A stretch of 64,000 nucleotides of DNA, taken from the NCBI GenBank assembly GCA_963920635.1, contig OY987298.1:22849647-22913646 (forward strand), given 5' to 3'. Below the pieces are notes generated by a model. It was not told the origin of the DNA. It saw nothing but the letters and a program-made list of their open reading frames with translations, and searched no databases. The position numbers and the translations under genes were made by a program. Source of the stretch: Pseudeuparius sepicola. Lineage: Eukaryota > Arthropoda > Insecta > Coleoptera > Anthribidae. This document shows positions 1-11,279 of the stretch, piece after piece; positions within the stretch are counted from its first letter, which is position 1, and every line of letters starts with the position of its first letter.

Positions 1-208
1 ACTGTTTTGAGACGTTGACACGATTTACGGCAATATCGATTTCTATCTGAGATTTGTGAAAACTAAAGAATAAGAACAAAATTTACCTAACTATGATATT
101 ACACATACACATGACCTCAATATCAGGTGGCGGCGCGGCGGTGCACGAGTGGGTATTTCCGTGGTGCCACAGAATATATAGCCTACGGCAAGCGCTATTT
201 ATTCTGTG
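1..208. other. Sequence left of the hAT insertion; possible SINE-like repeat
   Basis: This stretch holds no convincing gene. After removing the hAT element and one copy of its 8-bp target duplication, it joins directly to a tRNA-promoter-like sequence starting near 895. A CpG-rich patch lies around 128-150. Confidence 0.3.
201..208. repeat. hAT target-site duplication, left copy
   Basis: ATTCTGTG at 201-208 is repeated exactly at 887-894, on either side of an element with CAGGG...CCCTG ends. An 8-bp duplication is diagnostic of the hAT superfamily. Confidence 0.85.
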
Positions 209-886
209 CAGGGGCGTGCAGTCCATGGAAGCAAGGGAACCAGTGCTTCCCCTAAACCAAAACAATGTAAAATGATAAAATGTAATTTTCGAATTTTTAA
301 ACAGGAAGCAATTAGTTTAGTTACCTAGGTATATCAAAAACGCTAAAAATTATCTTATATATCATATATCAAACCTACAATATGTTATGCCTAGAGCAAA
401 TGCGGCGTTGACTCCGACTGCGCCCATCCTACCGAGCGCGCGTCGTATCACGGGCGATATGGAGACAATTAATACGGACATGGACATGCAAATACCGTCA
501 ACTTCGGCTGTCGGGAATGACGTTGAAAAAATTAAAGTTAGACAATTAAGTAAGAGTGTGTGTGTGAATGTGTAGTGTGTGCCTTAATAATAAAGGGATT
601 TTCAAGATTAAACTTTACGGATAAGCTTTAATTAGTTACTAACGGAAGGGCAAAACCCCCTATGAAAAATTTAACCAAAGTAATGAATAATGAATGAATG
701 ACTTTCACAGATATCGCTGTTGTCTATTAAGAATATACTTCTCCAGAACATGTTTAGAGCATCGACATTTTTATGATGACGTCATTGATGAATTCGCAAA
801 AAGTGATCTAAGAATCGAATTACATTACAACTAGGTAAGTTTTTAAACATTGCTTCCATTACTTAAAATATCACCGCACGTCCCTG
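209..886. mobile_element. Short non-autonomous hAT element
   Basis: The element is 678 bp, bounded by imperfect inverted ends CAGGGGCGTGCAGT (left) and ACCGCACGTCCCTG (right), with a perfect 8-bp target duplication ATTCTGTG. The interior has no recognisable transposase. An open frame at 387-575 resembles nothing I know. It is called a MITE-like hAT because it is far shorter than a full element of about 2.5-4 kb. Confidence 0.8.
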
Positions 887-894
887 ATTCTGTG

Positions 895-1045
895 GTGGTG
901 CCCCAGGCTTTGGCACCGTACGCCGTGGCTTCGATTCCCACCGCGGCAGTGCCCTGGGTGTTGTGTGTTTGTCTTTAGGTTTAGGATTTATCCCCAATTA
1001 TAAGAAGGTGGAGAATACCCCATAGTGGCTATAGGTTGCTCGAAA
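895..1045 (+). repeat. Candidate tRNA-derived SINE fragment
   Basis: A B-box-like TTCGATTCCCACC lies near 932-946 and a weak A-box-like TGGTGCCCCAGG lies just upstream. They are followed by a T/G-rich body and an A-rich tail-like stretch to about 1080. The hAT element inserted at its 5' side. Without a second copy in the window this is only a candidate. Confidence 0.3.
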
Positions 1046-1470
1046 AGGACAGAGTCCATAAAAAGAAATAGAAAAATAACCTCAATATCAATTAATTTAA
1101 TAATATACCAAAATCGCGATTTTTTCCCTTTTTTGAGTTAAAAGTTACTTGTAGAATGTTCACCAACTTGTAAGTTGTCCCAACCTAAATAAATCTGACT
1201 TATAACAACATTTTCCCAATCAATTAACTATACATAATCTTCACAATCCAAATTTAAATTATTAACTCGAAATATTCTGACATCCTTGGTTTTGCCTTTG
1301 ATCTTCTTCATTTTACAATTATTCTTAAAAGCTAAATCTCGAATATGTTTTCTATCATCCCCATGGCTATCAAAAGGCTTTCCGGATGCCCAAAACTATT
1401 CCTTTCTCTCAATTACGGGATCTATCACTTTTCAGTTCTTCAGGGAGGTATAGCAATATTTGCTGATAAT
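1046..1470. other. AT-rich intergenic sequence
   Basis: I see no gene, RNA or structured repeat here. Open frames near 1345 run into the foldback and look like chance. Confidence 0.4.
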
Positions 1471-2420
1471 AGACCGTCAGACAGTGACAGATTTTCCTTA
1501 CTGATTTTCTCATTTATGCCTTGGAAAGGGTTGAAAGGTAAATCGGTGCTGAGTCGGAAAATTGTAATTTTAAGTTTGGCCCCCGGGGAAAACATATGGA
1601 AAATTCGATTTTTCAATACAGAAAAAACTACTAACTAATTCTCACTTATGCCATGTTCACCGTATGATTTATTATACTATTCCGACCTCGAAAACCCAAA
1701 GGCACAAGTGAAGCGTATGGAAAAAAGGGTTGAATTAAGGGTTTGGCAGATCACACAAAAAACGACTTGGTTTACTGCGACTCCGTCAGTTATGCCGTTC
1801 GAAATGGTGAAAACATATATCCTCACTAGCCCAAAAATTGATTGGCAGAAGTGACGCGTGGGGGAAAATGCACTTTTGGGTCGGAAAATAAATTGGAAAT
1901 TTTTTTTTTCGTCGACTTATTTTGTCAGGGATAAAATGAATTGCAATAAAACTTTCTATAGTTTCAGAGGCATAAGTGCAGAAAAAAAAATTTTTTTCCC
2001 GACTTATTTTCCGACCAAAAAGTGCATTTTTCCCCACGCGTCACTTTTGCCAATCAATTTTTGGGCTAGTGAGGATATAAGTTTTCACCATTTCGAACGG
2101 CATAACTGACGGAGTCAGTAAACCAAGTCATTTTTTGTGTGATCTGCCAAACCCTTAATTCAACCCTTTTTCCACACGCTACACTTATGCCTTTGGGTTT
2201 TCGAGGTCGGAATAGTATAGGAAATCATACGGTGAACATGGCATAAGTGAGAAATTGTACCTTTTTTTCTGTTTCGAAAAATCGAATTTTCCATATATTT
2301 TCCCCGGGGGCCAAACTTAAAATTACTATTTTCCGACTCAGCATCGATTTACCTTTCAACCCTCTCCAAGGCATAACAGAGAAAATCAGTAAGGAAAATC
2401 TGTCACTGTCTGACGATCTA
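1471..2420. mobile_element. Foldback element studded with GGCATAAGTG motifs
   Basis: Two arms of about 420 bp (1471-1893 and 2000-2420) are inverted copies of each other with scattered mismatches, around a loop of about 100 bp. Eleven copies of a decamer close to GGCATAAGTG or its complement start at 1511, 1643, 1701, 1787, 1844, 1969, 2042, 2099, 2182, 2240 and 2370. The spacing is mirrored about the central copy. The outer end is about AGACCGTCAGACAGTGACAG. No target duplication is clear and no coding function is evident. Confidence 0.75.
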
Positions 2421-4796
2421 TAATGCTAAATAAGTGCCTAGCACCATCCTTATTACAAGACCAATTGCATTTAATTTCAAACCAGCACACGCTATACACT
2501 TTAACTTTTGCAGGTTTTCAGAAAATCATTTAGTTTTATTAGTTAGGTTTACACTAGAGAATGACAGGAAGACATGAGCAGACCACAGATTGTTAGACAT
2601 AACACACGACCCATCAAACAACTACTATATACCTGCGTCTGTACGGTCGAGTTCCGACAACCGTTTATACAACTGTCTTTCTCTAGAGAATCGATTCCGA
2701 TTCAATGTGGACGTCTGAGATTAGATTGGAAGTCGAATTTTTGGGGCTTCGATTACTAGTATAACCGGCAACGTCGCAAACGCAATATCATTGCTCCAAA
2801 TTAAGGCGCGCAGTTTAAAATTTTTATATATTATCTTTTTAGTTAATAACAAAATTAGGTATTGATGAGAAAGATGCTGAGGGGGATTTTATTAAAGAGT
2901 GATTAATTTCATTCTAGTAATAAGAAATATCGAAATTCGATTGAGTGAACAAGGCCCATTCTCGACAGGTTATGATAGTTGATAAATTTGTCGGATATAT
3001 CGGGAAAGATAATAATAAATAAGATATCAATCATGTGACAGCTTGCAGTTCGGTCAATGAATCTTTGGTCTGATATGACTAGAGATTAGACAGCTGCTGC
3101 TTAGCTTGTCGCCTATCTATTCTGTATCTATAGCCTAGATTGTGTTTACAAATGTGTAATGTTCAACTTACATACATAGTAGGTAATTTTTTTTGACGTT
3201 TACAGTATTGGTCTTATAGGTAGAACTAATTACTGGTCTTCTTACTGAAGCCTATATATTCCCTTGCAATATCATCTTAGAAGATGTCTAAAATAGATAA
3301 TAAATTAGACTACCTAATGTACACATTAACCAGTGAACTACATGATACTAGTAAGCACATCTATTCGAGTTCTTTCTTCGAAGCAGATCTAAGCAGCAAG
3401 TTCATAATTACGTACCAAATGGAATTGTCAAAGAGGCCCAAAAAATATTACTAAAATAATCTAGAGAAATTAGACATTGTCCCTCGGGAAAATTTCTGGA
3501 AAGTCGAATTTTGGTGTGAAGCTTGATATTGTGGTTATAAACAAAACGTGAAATTCCCCATCAATCCAAGTGTCGCTAAAAATAAATTTTACGCGGGGTC
3601 GAAGATCTTGCACAATCATTCAAGGTCAAGAAAGGCCAAAAGAAGTAGACTCCGTTTATCTCGTGACAACTCGATCGGATTGAAGTGGATCCGATTGAGT
3701 TATGTCAAATCTCTTATAATTCTACGTTTACATCATCAGTATTGAATCTTACGGTTTTCAATCCTCTCTAAGGACATTAACTTGTTCTACTTATTCTACA
3801 GTAGGTTGGTGCACATTCTGGCCAACTTCTGTTTGGAAGTAGCGGCTTGACCTGAAATTTTAAATCTGATTGAATTTCAATCTGTAGGGTTTACGCCGTC
3901 TATTTGAGTCCGCTCCAGTGAATTCAAACCTCTCTCAATCGGATAGAACGCGTCGAGTTATACGTAGTCGTAGTCAAAATGGACGACAACTTATATTAAA
4001 AACACATATTCTTTGCAAAATAAACATTACATTCATATGTGTCGATTATATAGTTTCGTATTTATCGATGTTTCGTTACTGCATTCTATGCCTCAATATC
4101 GGGCAGAGCAACCTGTTATGATGATACGCAAACAACTTAATATTCCCAATATGCGATACCCCCATTATTGTACCCACATGGTTAGTTGGAAGTTTGAAGC
4201 ACGGGTTGTTGTTTGCAGTTTGTGCAGTGCTTCAATAGTTCTCGTATGCACCTGCAACGTTATTTTATTCTGCTTAAAGAAAGAGTATTTTGTGCAACAA
4301 GAGTGGATATGGGCATTCTGCTCGAGTTCTACGCAGTACGTAAGTATATTTTTTCTACGTGTAATAGCTGCTAAATGGATATTTCCATAAACGGTTTAAA
4401 TGATTTGACAGATCACATTTACGTTTTGAAATAAATTAAGTTCAAGGGTTGCTTGGTTTTCCAACAGTCAACATGCGACATAGTGGACTTAATATTGTTG
4501 TTGTTCTTTATGCGCTTCATTATTTGCCTATTAAACTTGCCTAAATAATATCCACGCACCACATATTGTATCTACCGCATATTAGGTACTTTCCAATGCC
4601 GGAGTAAAAACAAAGGGAAGCTACCCTTCTACTGAGGTATCTATTATTGAATTCGAATAAACCCTCACTTTTTCACATTTTGGAAACAAAAAACAAATTG
4701 TATTTTGACCTTTAAAAAAACTCTTGCAAATACTAGGATATGTATATCCACACTGTAATGTGGTCATTTAAGTGTGCAACATATGGGATTTTGTTT
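2421..4796. other. Intergenic sequence without recognised genes
   Basis: AT-rich. Several open frames (for example 3548-3745 and 4013-4390 on the plus strand) have no recognisable motif and are treated as chance. A short stretch near 3480-3520 resembles part of the 1471-2420 foldback arm (CGGGGAAAA...GGAAA...TCGA). Confidence 0.4.
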
Positions 4797-4995
4797 ATTA
4801 ATTGCACAACTAAAATACAAATATTGCCGAAAGTTGGTGCATGTTGGATAATCATATTAGGCGCACTTAGAATGGAACAAAAAGAGTGATAGTCGACCAT
4901 ATACAGTACTGTTTCGGGACGGTAATCCCTCATCAGTATGGCTCACCCGACTATCAAGTGGTAGACAAACGTGCCTAGACGATAGATTTACTATA

Positions 4996-5882
4996 CAGGG
5001 TGTCCCAGCGGAAACGTAACAGGCTCTGTAACGGCCAGGAAAATTTTTTCTTGGAAAAACGCAAAAATAGGTCAATTTTGTTTGGCAGGGGGACATCTTT
5101 GGGCATAAAATTGATAGATCTATCTGCAACCCCCTGAGCAGGGGTTGAACCCCTTCAAAAAATTTAAATGGGAAGGGGGTTCATGTCGCACACCTTTGGA
5201 AACGTCTCTCAATTCTCTATACACCTGCATCATATTTTCGAAAATCGATCGACTTTTCAAAAAGATACACCGAGTAAAATGCAAAACATTCATTTTCAAT
5301 TATTGCCTGGTATTATTAAACAATTAAGCCGAAAGTGGTGGTCTGGGGCTGTAAGTTATATCAGCAACATTATTTTGACGAAAATTTTAGAAACGGGAGG
5401 AAATTTAAACTTTATTGTAATAAATGTTCAAAATGTTGTCCATTCACTTCCATGCAATAATAAAGATTTTGTTCAAAACGCTGCCGAACATTGTGCAACA
5501 TTTCATGGGTGATTTGTCAATATTCGTTTATAATACGGAGACGCAGATCTTCTATTGTTTAACAATACCAGGCATTAATTGAAAATGAATGTTTTGCATT
5601 TTTCACGCTGTATCTTTTTGAAAAGTCGATCGATTTTTGAAAATCTGATGCAGGTGTATAGAGAATTGAGAGACGTTTCCAAAGGTGTGCGACATGAACC
5701 CCCTTCCCATTTAAATTTTTTGTAGGGGTTCAACCCCTGCTTAGGGGGTTGCAGATAGATCTATCAATTTTATGCCAAAAGATGTCCCCCTGCCAAACAA
5801 AATTGGCCTATTTTTGCGTTTTTCCAAGAAAAAATTTTCCCGGCCGTTATAGAGCCTGTTACGTTTTCGCTGGGACACCCTG
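4996..5882. mobile_element. TA-flanked foldback MITE (CAGGGTGTCCCAGCG ends)
   Basis: An 887-bp element. CAGGGTGTCCCAGCG at 4996 pairs with CGCTGGGACACCCTG ending at 5882, flanked by TA on both sides. Long inverted arms (about 310 bp each) contain GATAGATCTATC-type and AGGGGGTTCATG-type stretches in mirror order. The loop at about 5310-5570 is unique. There is no transposase. TA duplication plus CAGGG ends suit a non-autonomous DNA transposon, but I do not assign a superfamily. Confidence 0.8.
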
Positions 5883-6038
5883 TATAAGGAATCAATCAAT
5901 TACCGAAGCAATAATTAATTGATCATGGAGTATTATAATGATAGCACACCCGAAGGTGCGGGACAAAGCCACTGGTCTTGATCGGCAAAGGCTCACGCCA
6001 CAGTTAGAACTTAGAATGGTTGCAGGTCAAACAGCATA

Positions 6039-6623
6039 CAGGGTAGGTAAAAAAATAAAAAAAAGTACAAGAGTAAAGTACACTTATTTCAGAAAATTCA
6101 GCAAAATTTTGTTATTAAAAATTGTCTAAAATTAAAAGTTGTGCCTGAATGTCAATTTTTTTTTAAACATTGATAATTTCCCAAAAATGTTTTTAATGTT
6201 CATCCTAATCACTTTCATAAATTAATCAAAATTAAAACAATTTCGCAAAACGTTGTTCAAATTCAAGCATATTTGTAAAATTACCTTAAATTTTTAATTT
6301 TTTAGGGAATCACAACTTTCATGTTTGTTGCAAGGATATTAAACATAACTTTAAAATTTCGCAAAAATTCTTTTGAACAAGGTAAAACATTAGTAATGAT
6401 AATGTGTATATTAAAAACTCTCATTTGAGGTGTAAAATTTTTATTTTAAATATTTATTAAGTAACTGGAAATTAATTGACAAAAACAATTCCTAGGAGGC
6501 CATATTTTTGTATTTGGGCATAGCTTTTCATTCTAAACAACTTTTCTTAATAACATTTTGCGAATTTTCTGAAATAAGGGTACTTTACTGTTGTACAATT
6601 TCTATATTTTCTGACCTACCCTG
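6039..6623. mobile_element. TA-flanked foldback (CAGGGTAGGT ends) at a palindrome axis
   Basis: CAGGGTAGGT at 6039 pairs with ACCTACCCTG ending at 6623, each flanked by TA. The sequence just outside reads GTCAAACAGCA-TA on the left and TA-TGCTGTTTAAC on the right. The element therefore sits at the TA in the centre of an outer palindrome. The interior arms are AT-rich and non-coding. Confidence 0.7.
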
Positions 6624-7573
6624 TATGCTGTTTAACTTGCAACCATTCTAAGTGCACCTAATATGATTATCGAACATGCATCAACTTTCGGGGTTAACTG
6701 TATTTTGGTTGTGCAATTAATGGGGTCATTCCATAATTTTTTTTTGTTTTCTTTGCGTTTACTTTATGTATTATGTCTTCAAAGTCCCAAAAAGTCCACC
6801 CGTTTGTTTTTATTATCTTTAACTGGGCCAAAAATTAGAATTGAAATTTGAAAATCGGGGTCCTGCAGACGTCAGCTGGACCCTTTACCAATCAGTTTCA
6901 TAAGTTCGGGCTAAAAAATTTAATAGATTTACTTGTTTTTTAACACTTATTATTAATAAAAGGTATACAACTGGGGTGTATTAATTATATGGCACACCAT
7001 TATAACCAAATTGTAGTTTAATTATAGTTTTGTGATGTAATTTAAATAGGACATTTTTTTAAAGTAATAAATCCTCCCAGGTAGACGACAAAATAGCCGG
7101 CAACATCGCACCACTGTCATTTCGATTGTTCACGTCTTACGTCGTCGGAGTTAACCTCATCGATAGTTGGTGATTTGTTCTTTATAGTTGAGAGTTTTTT
7201 CATTTTTCATTATGAAAACTGAACAATGCTTTAACAAAGCCGTCTTCCATGCTGAACACTATTATATTAAGCAGTAACTCACAACAGAACGTAAACGATG
7301 GCTAGCCAAACGAATAACGAATAACCAACAAAAACAAACCAACGCAATAAATAGGTTACAGCTGTGATTTGACAGAAAGGAGGGCGGGCTGTTTAAATTT
7401 GAACCTGACCGTTTTGCGGCGTTGCCGGACCTACAAAAAGTACCTATATTCACTCCGTGGACATTTTTATTTTTTTTTTTCGGCCAAACGGGCCTTCAAA
7501 AAAATTTGAAAAAAAAGCTTAAGTATATTTTAGTCAAAGCTATCATCTGAGCTTATCAGAAAAAACCTGTGAA

Positions 7574-7939
7574 ATGAGCCCATTAAAAAAAAATCCCATA
7601 AATTTTGCCCACTTAAATGAACACACTGTAGAAATAAATGGTTATAAGATTGCAACGGGCGATATTTTACTGGGTCGAGAACAAACGATCGACGATTCCA
7701 ACTGGTATATCTGTGATACTATTATAGTGTTGTCTCTAGTCTTGAGCTTCGTTACTATAATAGTGACCAAGTTCTTTTGGATCAATCCCGTTGATAATAA
7801 TTTCTGGAACCTAATGGACACATATTCGTTTAAATTTTGGAAAATGATGCGTTATGTTATTAGTTTAATCTTCAAACGCAAACAATATTATTTTAAGGGA
7901 CACATCCACCTCAAAAACTATGATCTAAACTATACTTGA
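7574..7939 (+). CDS. Hypothetical small protein with one predicted membrane segment
   Basis: A 121-codon open frame from an ATG at 7574. Residues about 45-70 form a strongly hydrophobic stretch (IIVLSLVLSFVTIIVT) that could span a membrane. A basic, aromatic-rich tail follows. I do not recognise a family, and no promoter, splice site or neighbour supports it. In 64 kb of AT-rich sequence a frame of this length can arise by chance, so this is only a candidate. It could also be one exon of a larger gene. Confidence 0.2.
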   Translation: MSPLKKNPINFAHLNEHTVEINGYKIATGDILLGREQTIDDSNWYICDTIIVLSLVLSFVTIIVTKFFWINPVDNNFWNLMDTYSFKFWKMMRYVISLIFKRKQYYFKGHIHLKNYDLNYT

Positions 7940-8441
7940 TACCTATATGATTTAGCAATTATTTATATTATCATTACCAACGAAAAACTTTTAAAATTAA
8001 TTTAGTTAAAGTTTTGGATAGATATATTCCCTACGCGAGATTTTTATTATGCGTCCTGGTCCTTCCTTGTGGAAACAACACCGAAGCAAAAGCATTGTTT
8101 TGTCTCGCTTATTGGTGAGATCGAATGGCTGAAACCCCAGTCAAGAAATACATAATATTATAGTTGGGTAAAACATAATAACCCTGGCCTGTGAAATCAC
8201 AGCCGAGGGCTGTCATTCGTACGAATTATTATGGCTCGACTTCTGTAGTAAATCCCCTCCCACATATTGCGCCAGAAAGCTAAAAAGTTCTTTTCTCAGA
8301 GGCAGTGCTGATGGAACGGATAGAGGAAAATGGAGCATAGAACTTCAAAGGGAATTAAAAATTAAGCAATATAGCGGCTTTTAAGAAATATTTTGCTGTA
8401 GAGGCAGAAATGAATTTTCTGTAGGGTGCAATTTGGACACC

Positions 8442-8455
8442 CCACACCTGACACC
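8442..8455 (+). repeat. CCACACCTGACACC motif, copy 1 of 3
   Basis: The same 14-mer occurs at 9340-9353, and with one change at 12904-12917, always in the same orientation. Confidence 0.6.
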
Positions 8456-8823
8456 ATCTTTGTCCTTATATTTTCAGGTATCATTTACTGATAAAAAGTG
8501 TAGTTTTTGTTGGTGCTGAAATTAAAGCAGGTAAAAGAAATCAAGTGAGATCCTCACTTTGCGAAAAACAGTAAACAAACTACTAAATCACTACTTCCAC
8601 TTCCACATTACTTTTCAAAATTGAACAGTAATCATTATTGGGAATAAAAATTGCTCTGGATTCTCCAATAATAGCCCAAACTAGTTGCCCTGGTTAACAA
8701 AATTTATTGTAACCTTCAAAACAATCACAATTCGCCAGAAACAGGTCTACCCATTAACCACTAAAATATTGTAACTTTTCTATTGCCATTTTTCCTTTAG
8801 ACTCCTCTAATCCAAAATACCTA

Positions 8824-9604
8824 CAGGGTGAATTTTAAAAATGAACAAAACCTCTAAAAACAAACGAAAAATGGGGTTCGTATACTGTTCCCTCGCCCAA
8901 CTTTTTCGGCGAACGCCTATATTGTACATGAACTATTCTTTATATCCACCCTTACTAAACCATATGTATACCTAGCGAAAAAAGAGTATCATAGACTCCT
9001 GCAAATGTTCCTGATGTAGTTCTAGAATGCTTCCAGAAAATTTATAAAAGCTGAAAAGATGAAACAAGTATGTAGAATAAACAAACTTACAACCCTTCTA
9101 AGTTTTTAAGAAGACCATAGAAAACAGTGCAACAATCATGTACGTTGAAAGATAATAAACTTTATCAAATTGAAATTGTCAAAGTTTGTTTCTTGCAATT
9201 TTATAAAATTAATAGAGCTTTTGTAATAATCTAAACGATATTTAAATATTGTTGCAAAATTTTCGTCAATTTTAACGGATACAGTAGTAGTATTATTATT
9301 TGAAATTGGTTCTATTTCAAAATAATTGGAGAATTTTGCCCACACCTGACACCAGCAAATAATACAATAATTTACTCGAATATTTATTTTAATTTATCCA
9401 CGTATTTTTAGAGAATAATTATTGCACGTTAGTAGCGAATGATTTTTTGTATTAAATATCTAAAATTTTATGCAAAATATTTTGTTAGCCTCTGGGTATA
9501 TTAATCCTTGGATAGGGCAAGCACCCATTCATGCACCCATCTACGGTCACCTAGACTTCCACATTACCGTCAAAGTCAATGATAATATCAAAGTTTAGTT
9601 ATAC
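8824..9604. other. AT-rich region with an isolated MITE-like end
   Basis: TA followed by CAGGGTGAATTTTAAAAATG at 8824 looks like the left end of another TA-inserting element, but no matching inverted end was found. Motif copy 2 lies at 9340-9353. No gene is seen. Confidence 0.35.
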
Positions 9605-10208
9605 AGGGTGTTTCTTTATAACATACTAATACCCAAGGGGGTTATTCCTGGGTCCATTTTGAGAAAAAACTTCATATACGTGGTAAAATTGGATACGTGA
9701 CAACTAGACTGGGTAGACAACTGTCAAAACTGTTTATGTTTACAAAACAAAATCTTCTTCTTGCCAACTAGATCGTTTTGAATAATTGTTAATATCTAAT
9801 TTTATACCAAGGTGCAAATGAATGAGTTTTATTTTTTTTTATGCGAAAACCGTACATCAAACAAAAAAGATCAAGGGACTTCATTTGCTCAAAAAGTAAT
9901 GCGGATTTTAAAAATAATTTTTACTTTAAGAAAAAGCAGTGACGTAACATATTTTTCTTTAAAAATATTCAATTCAAACCCAATGCAGACGCCACTGTTT
10001 AAAGCAATAAAATTATTTGTACATCAGAAAATGTTTCTTGATGCCTAGAAGGCGTGTACCAAGTTTCACAAAAATATCTGGGATAATACCGCAAAGTTAT
10101 AACAAAAAAATAAGTTTTTTCTTAAAATTTAGCCCCCTGTAGTTCAAAAGTTAATACTTTTAGGACATATGTTTAGGTATATGAAGTTTTTTTTCAAAAT
10201 TGACTGTA
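9605..10208. mobile_element. Truncated foldback, interrupted by a second element
   Basis: TA then CAGGGTGTTTC begins near 9605. The segment GAGAAAAAACTTCATATAC near 9661-9680 recurs inverted near 10170-10200. The expected right end is missing, and the 10211-12773 element begins exactly there, so this looks like a host element broken by that insertion. Confidence 0.5.
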
Positions 10209-11279
10209 TACAGGGTGTCCCAGGTTTTTTGATCAGGACTTTCACATTTTGTGGAAAAACTGATTATAAGGTGGGTTGCTCGTATCAACATAGACCCTAA
10301 AGTTCTACGTTTCTGAGATACAAGGCGTTGTAGTTCTCTTTTTGAAATTTAATTATGGCAGTATCTCCCACAATTATCAAGCTGCTAAACTGAAATTTGG
10401 CACTTCAGTGTTTTCGAGGATGGAGAATAAGCTAATAATGTCAATTTCTACGTATCTCACAGAGGGCGCCACTTGCGCTTTTTTTGGATGGTGCTTTTCC
10501 TCGTAACTTTTTTGAGGTTATCTTTTTGGTCTTGCAGATCCATCATTTTAGCGCATCTTTTTATTCTGCAACAAAAAGGTACTCTTATTTCATAACGATA
10601 AAATCAACGGTTTGCGATGAAATTGACAAAATGTCCCCCAAAACACCTGTTAACTGCAACATTTCGAAACATAAAATTTTCACCTACCGCTTTCAAAAGT
10701 TACAGATCAACTGTACCATTTAAAGTTAGTAACAAAATCCCTATGAACGATGTACCAAAAATTAGTTGTTTTCAAAATGGAAAGGATTGAATTTGACAAA
10801 ATTTGTACACTCTATTTCAAGAAAGCCAGTGGTGTTTTGACCAATGTCCATTTAGCATTTTTTTTTTCATCATTTTGTCTGTACAGTTTATCTGTATAAT
10901 TTGGAAGTGCAGGCCAAAATGTTATATTTCGAATATTTGAGTTAACAGGTGTTTTGGGACACGTTTTGTCAATTTAACGCAAACGGTTGATTTTATACGT
11001 ATGAAACAAGAGTACCTTTTCGTAAAAAAAGATGCATTAAAATGAAAATAAAAATCTGCAAGGCCAAAAAGATAACCTCAAAAAAGTTACGAGTAAAAGC
11101 ACCACCAAAAAAATAGGGCAAGTGGCGCCCTCTGTGAGATACGTAGAAATTGACCAAATTGCCAAATTTCAGTTCAGAAGCTTGGTTATTTTGCGAGATA
11201 TTGCTATAATTTAATTTTAAAGGGAGAGCTAGAACCACCTGCATCTCAGAAACAAAGAACTTTAGGACCTATGTTTATA

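Larger units (their letters stand above)
4797..6722. repeat. Composite inverted repeat hosting two foldback elements
   Basis: The sequence around 4797-4875 recurs inverted at about 6646-6722 (shared GATAATCATATTAGG, TTAATTGCACAAC and others). Between the arms lie two complete TA-flanked foldbacks, 4996-5882 and 6039-6623. The inner parts of the arms, near 6011-6036 and 6626-6651, are also inverted copies of each other. Confidence 0.65.
6723..8823. other. Intergenic sequence, mostly featureless
   Basis: AT-rich, with no recognised repeat boundary apart from a CCACACCTGACACC motif at 8442. One open frame at 7574 is listed separately. Confidence 0.4.

Noticed and set aside
1345..1638. 97-codon open frame
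   Set aside because: It crosses into the left arm of the 1471-2420 foldback, and there is no domain signal. Chance frame in repeat.
4013..4390. 125-codon Cys-rich open frame
   Set aside because: No recognisable domain, no splice or promoter context. The Cys and hydrophobic content looks accidental.
5168..5512. 114-codon open frame
   Set aside because: It lies within the 4996-5882 foldback and partly reads the mirrored arm.
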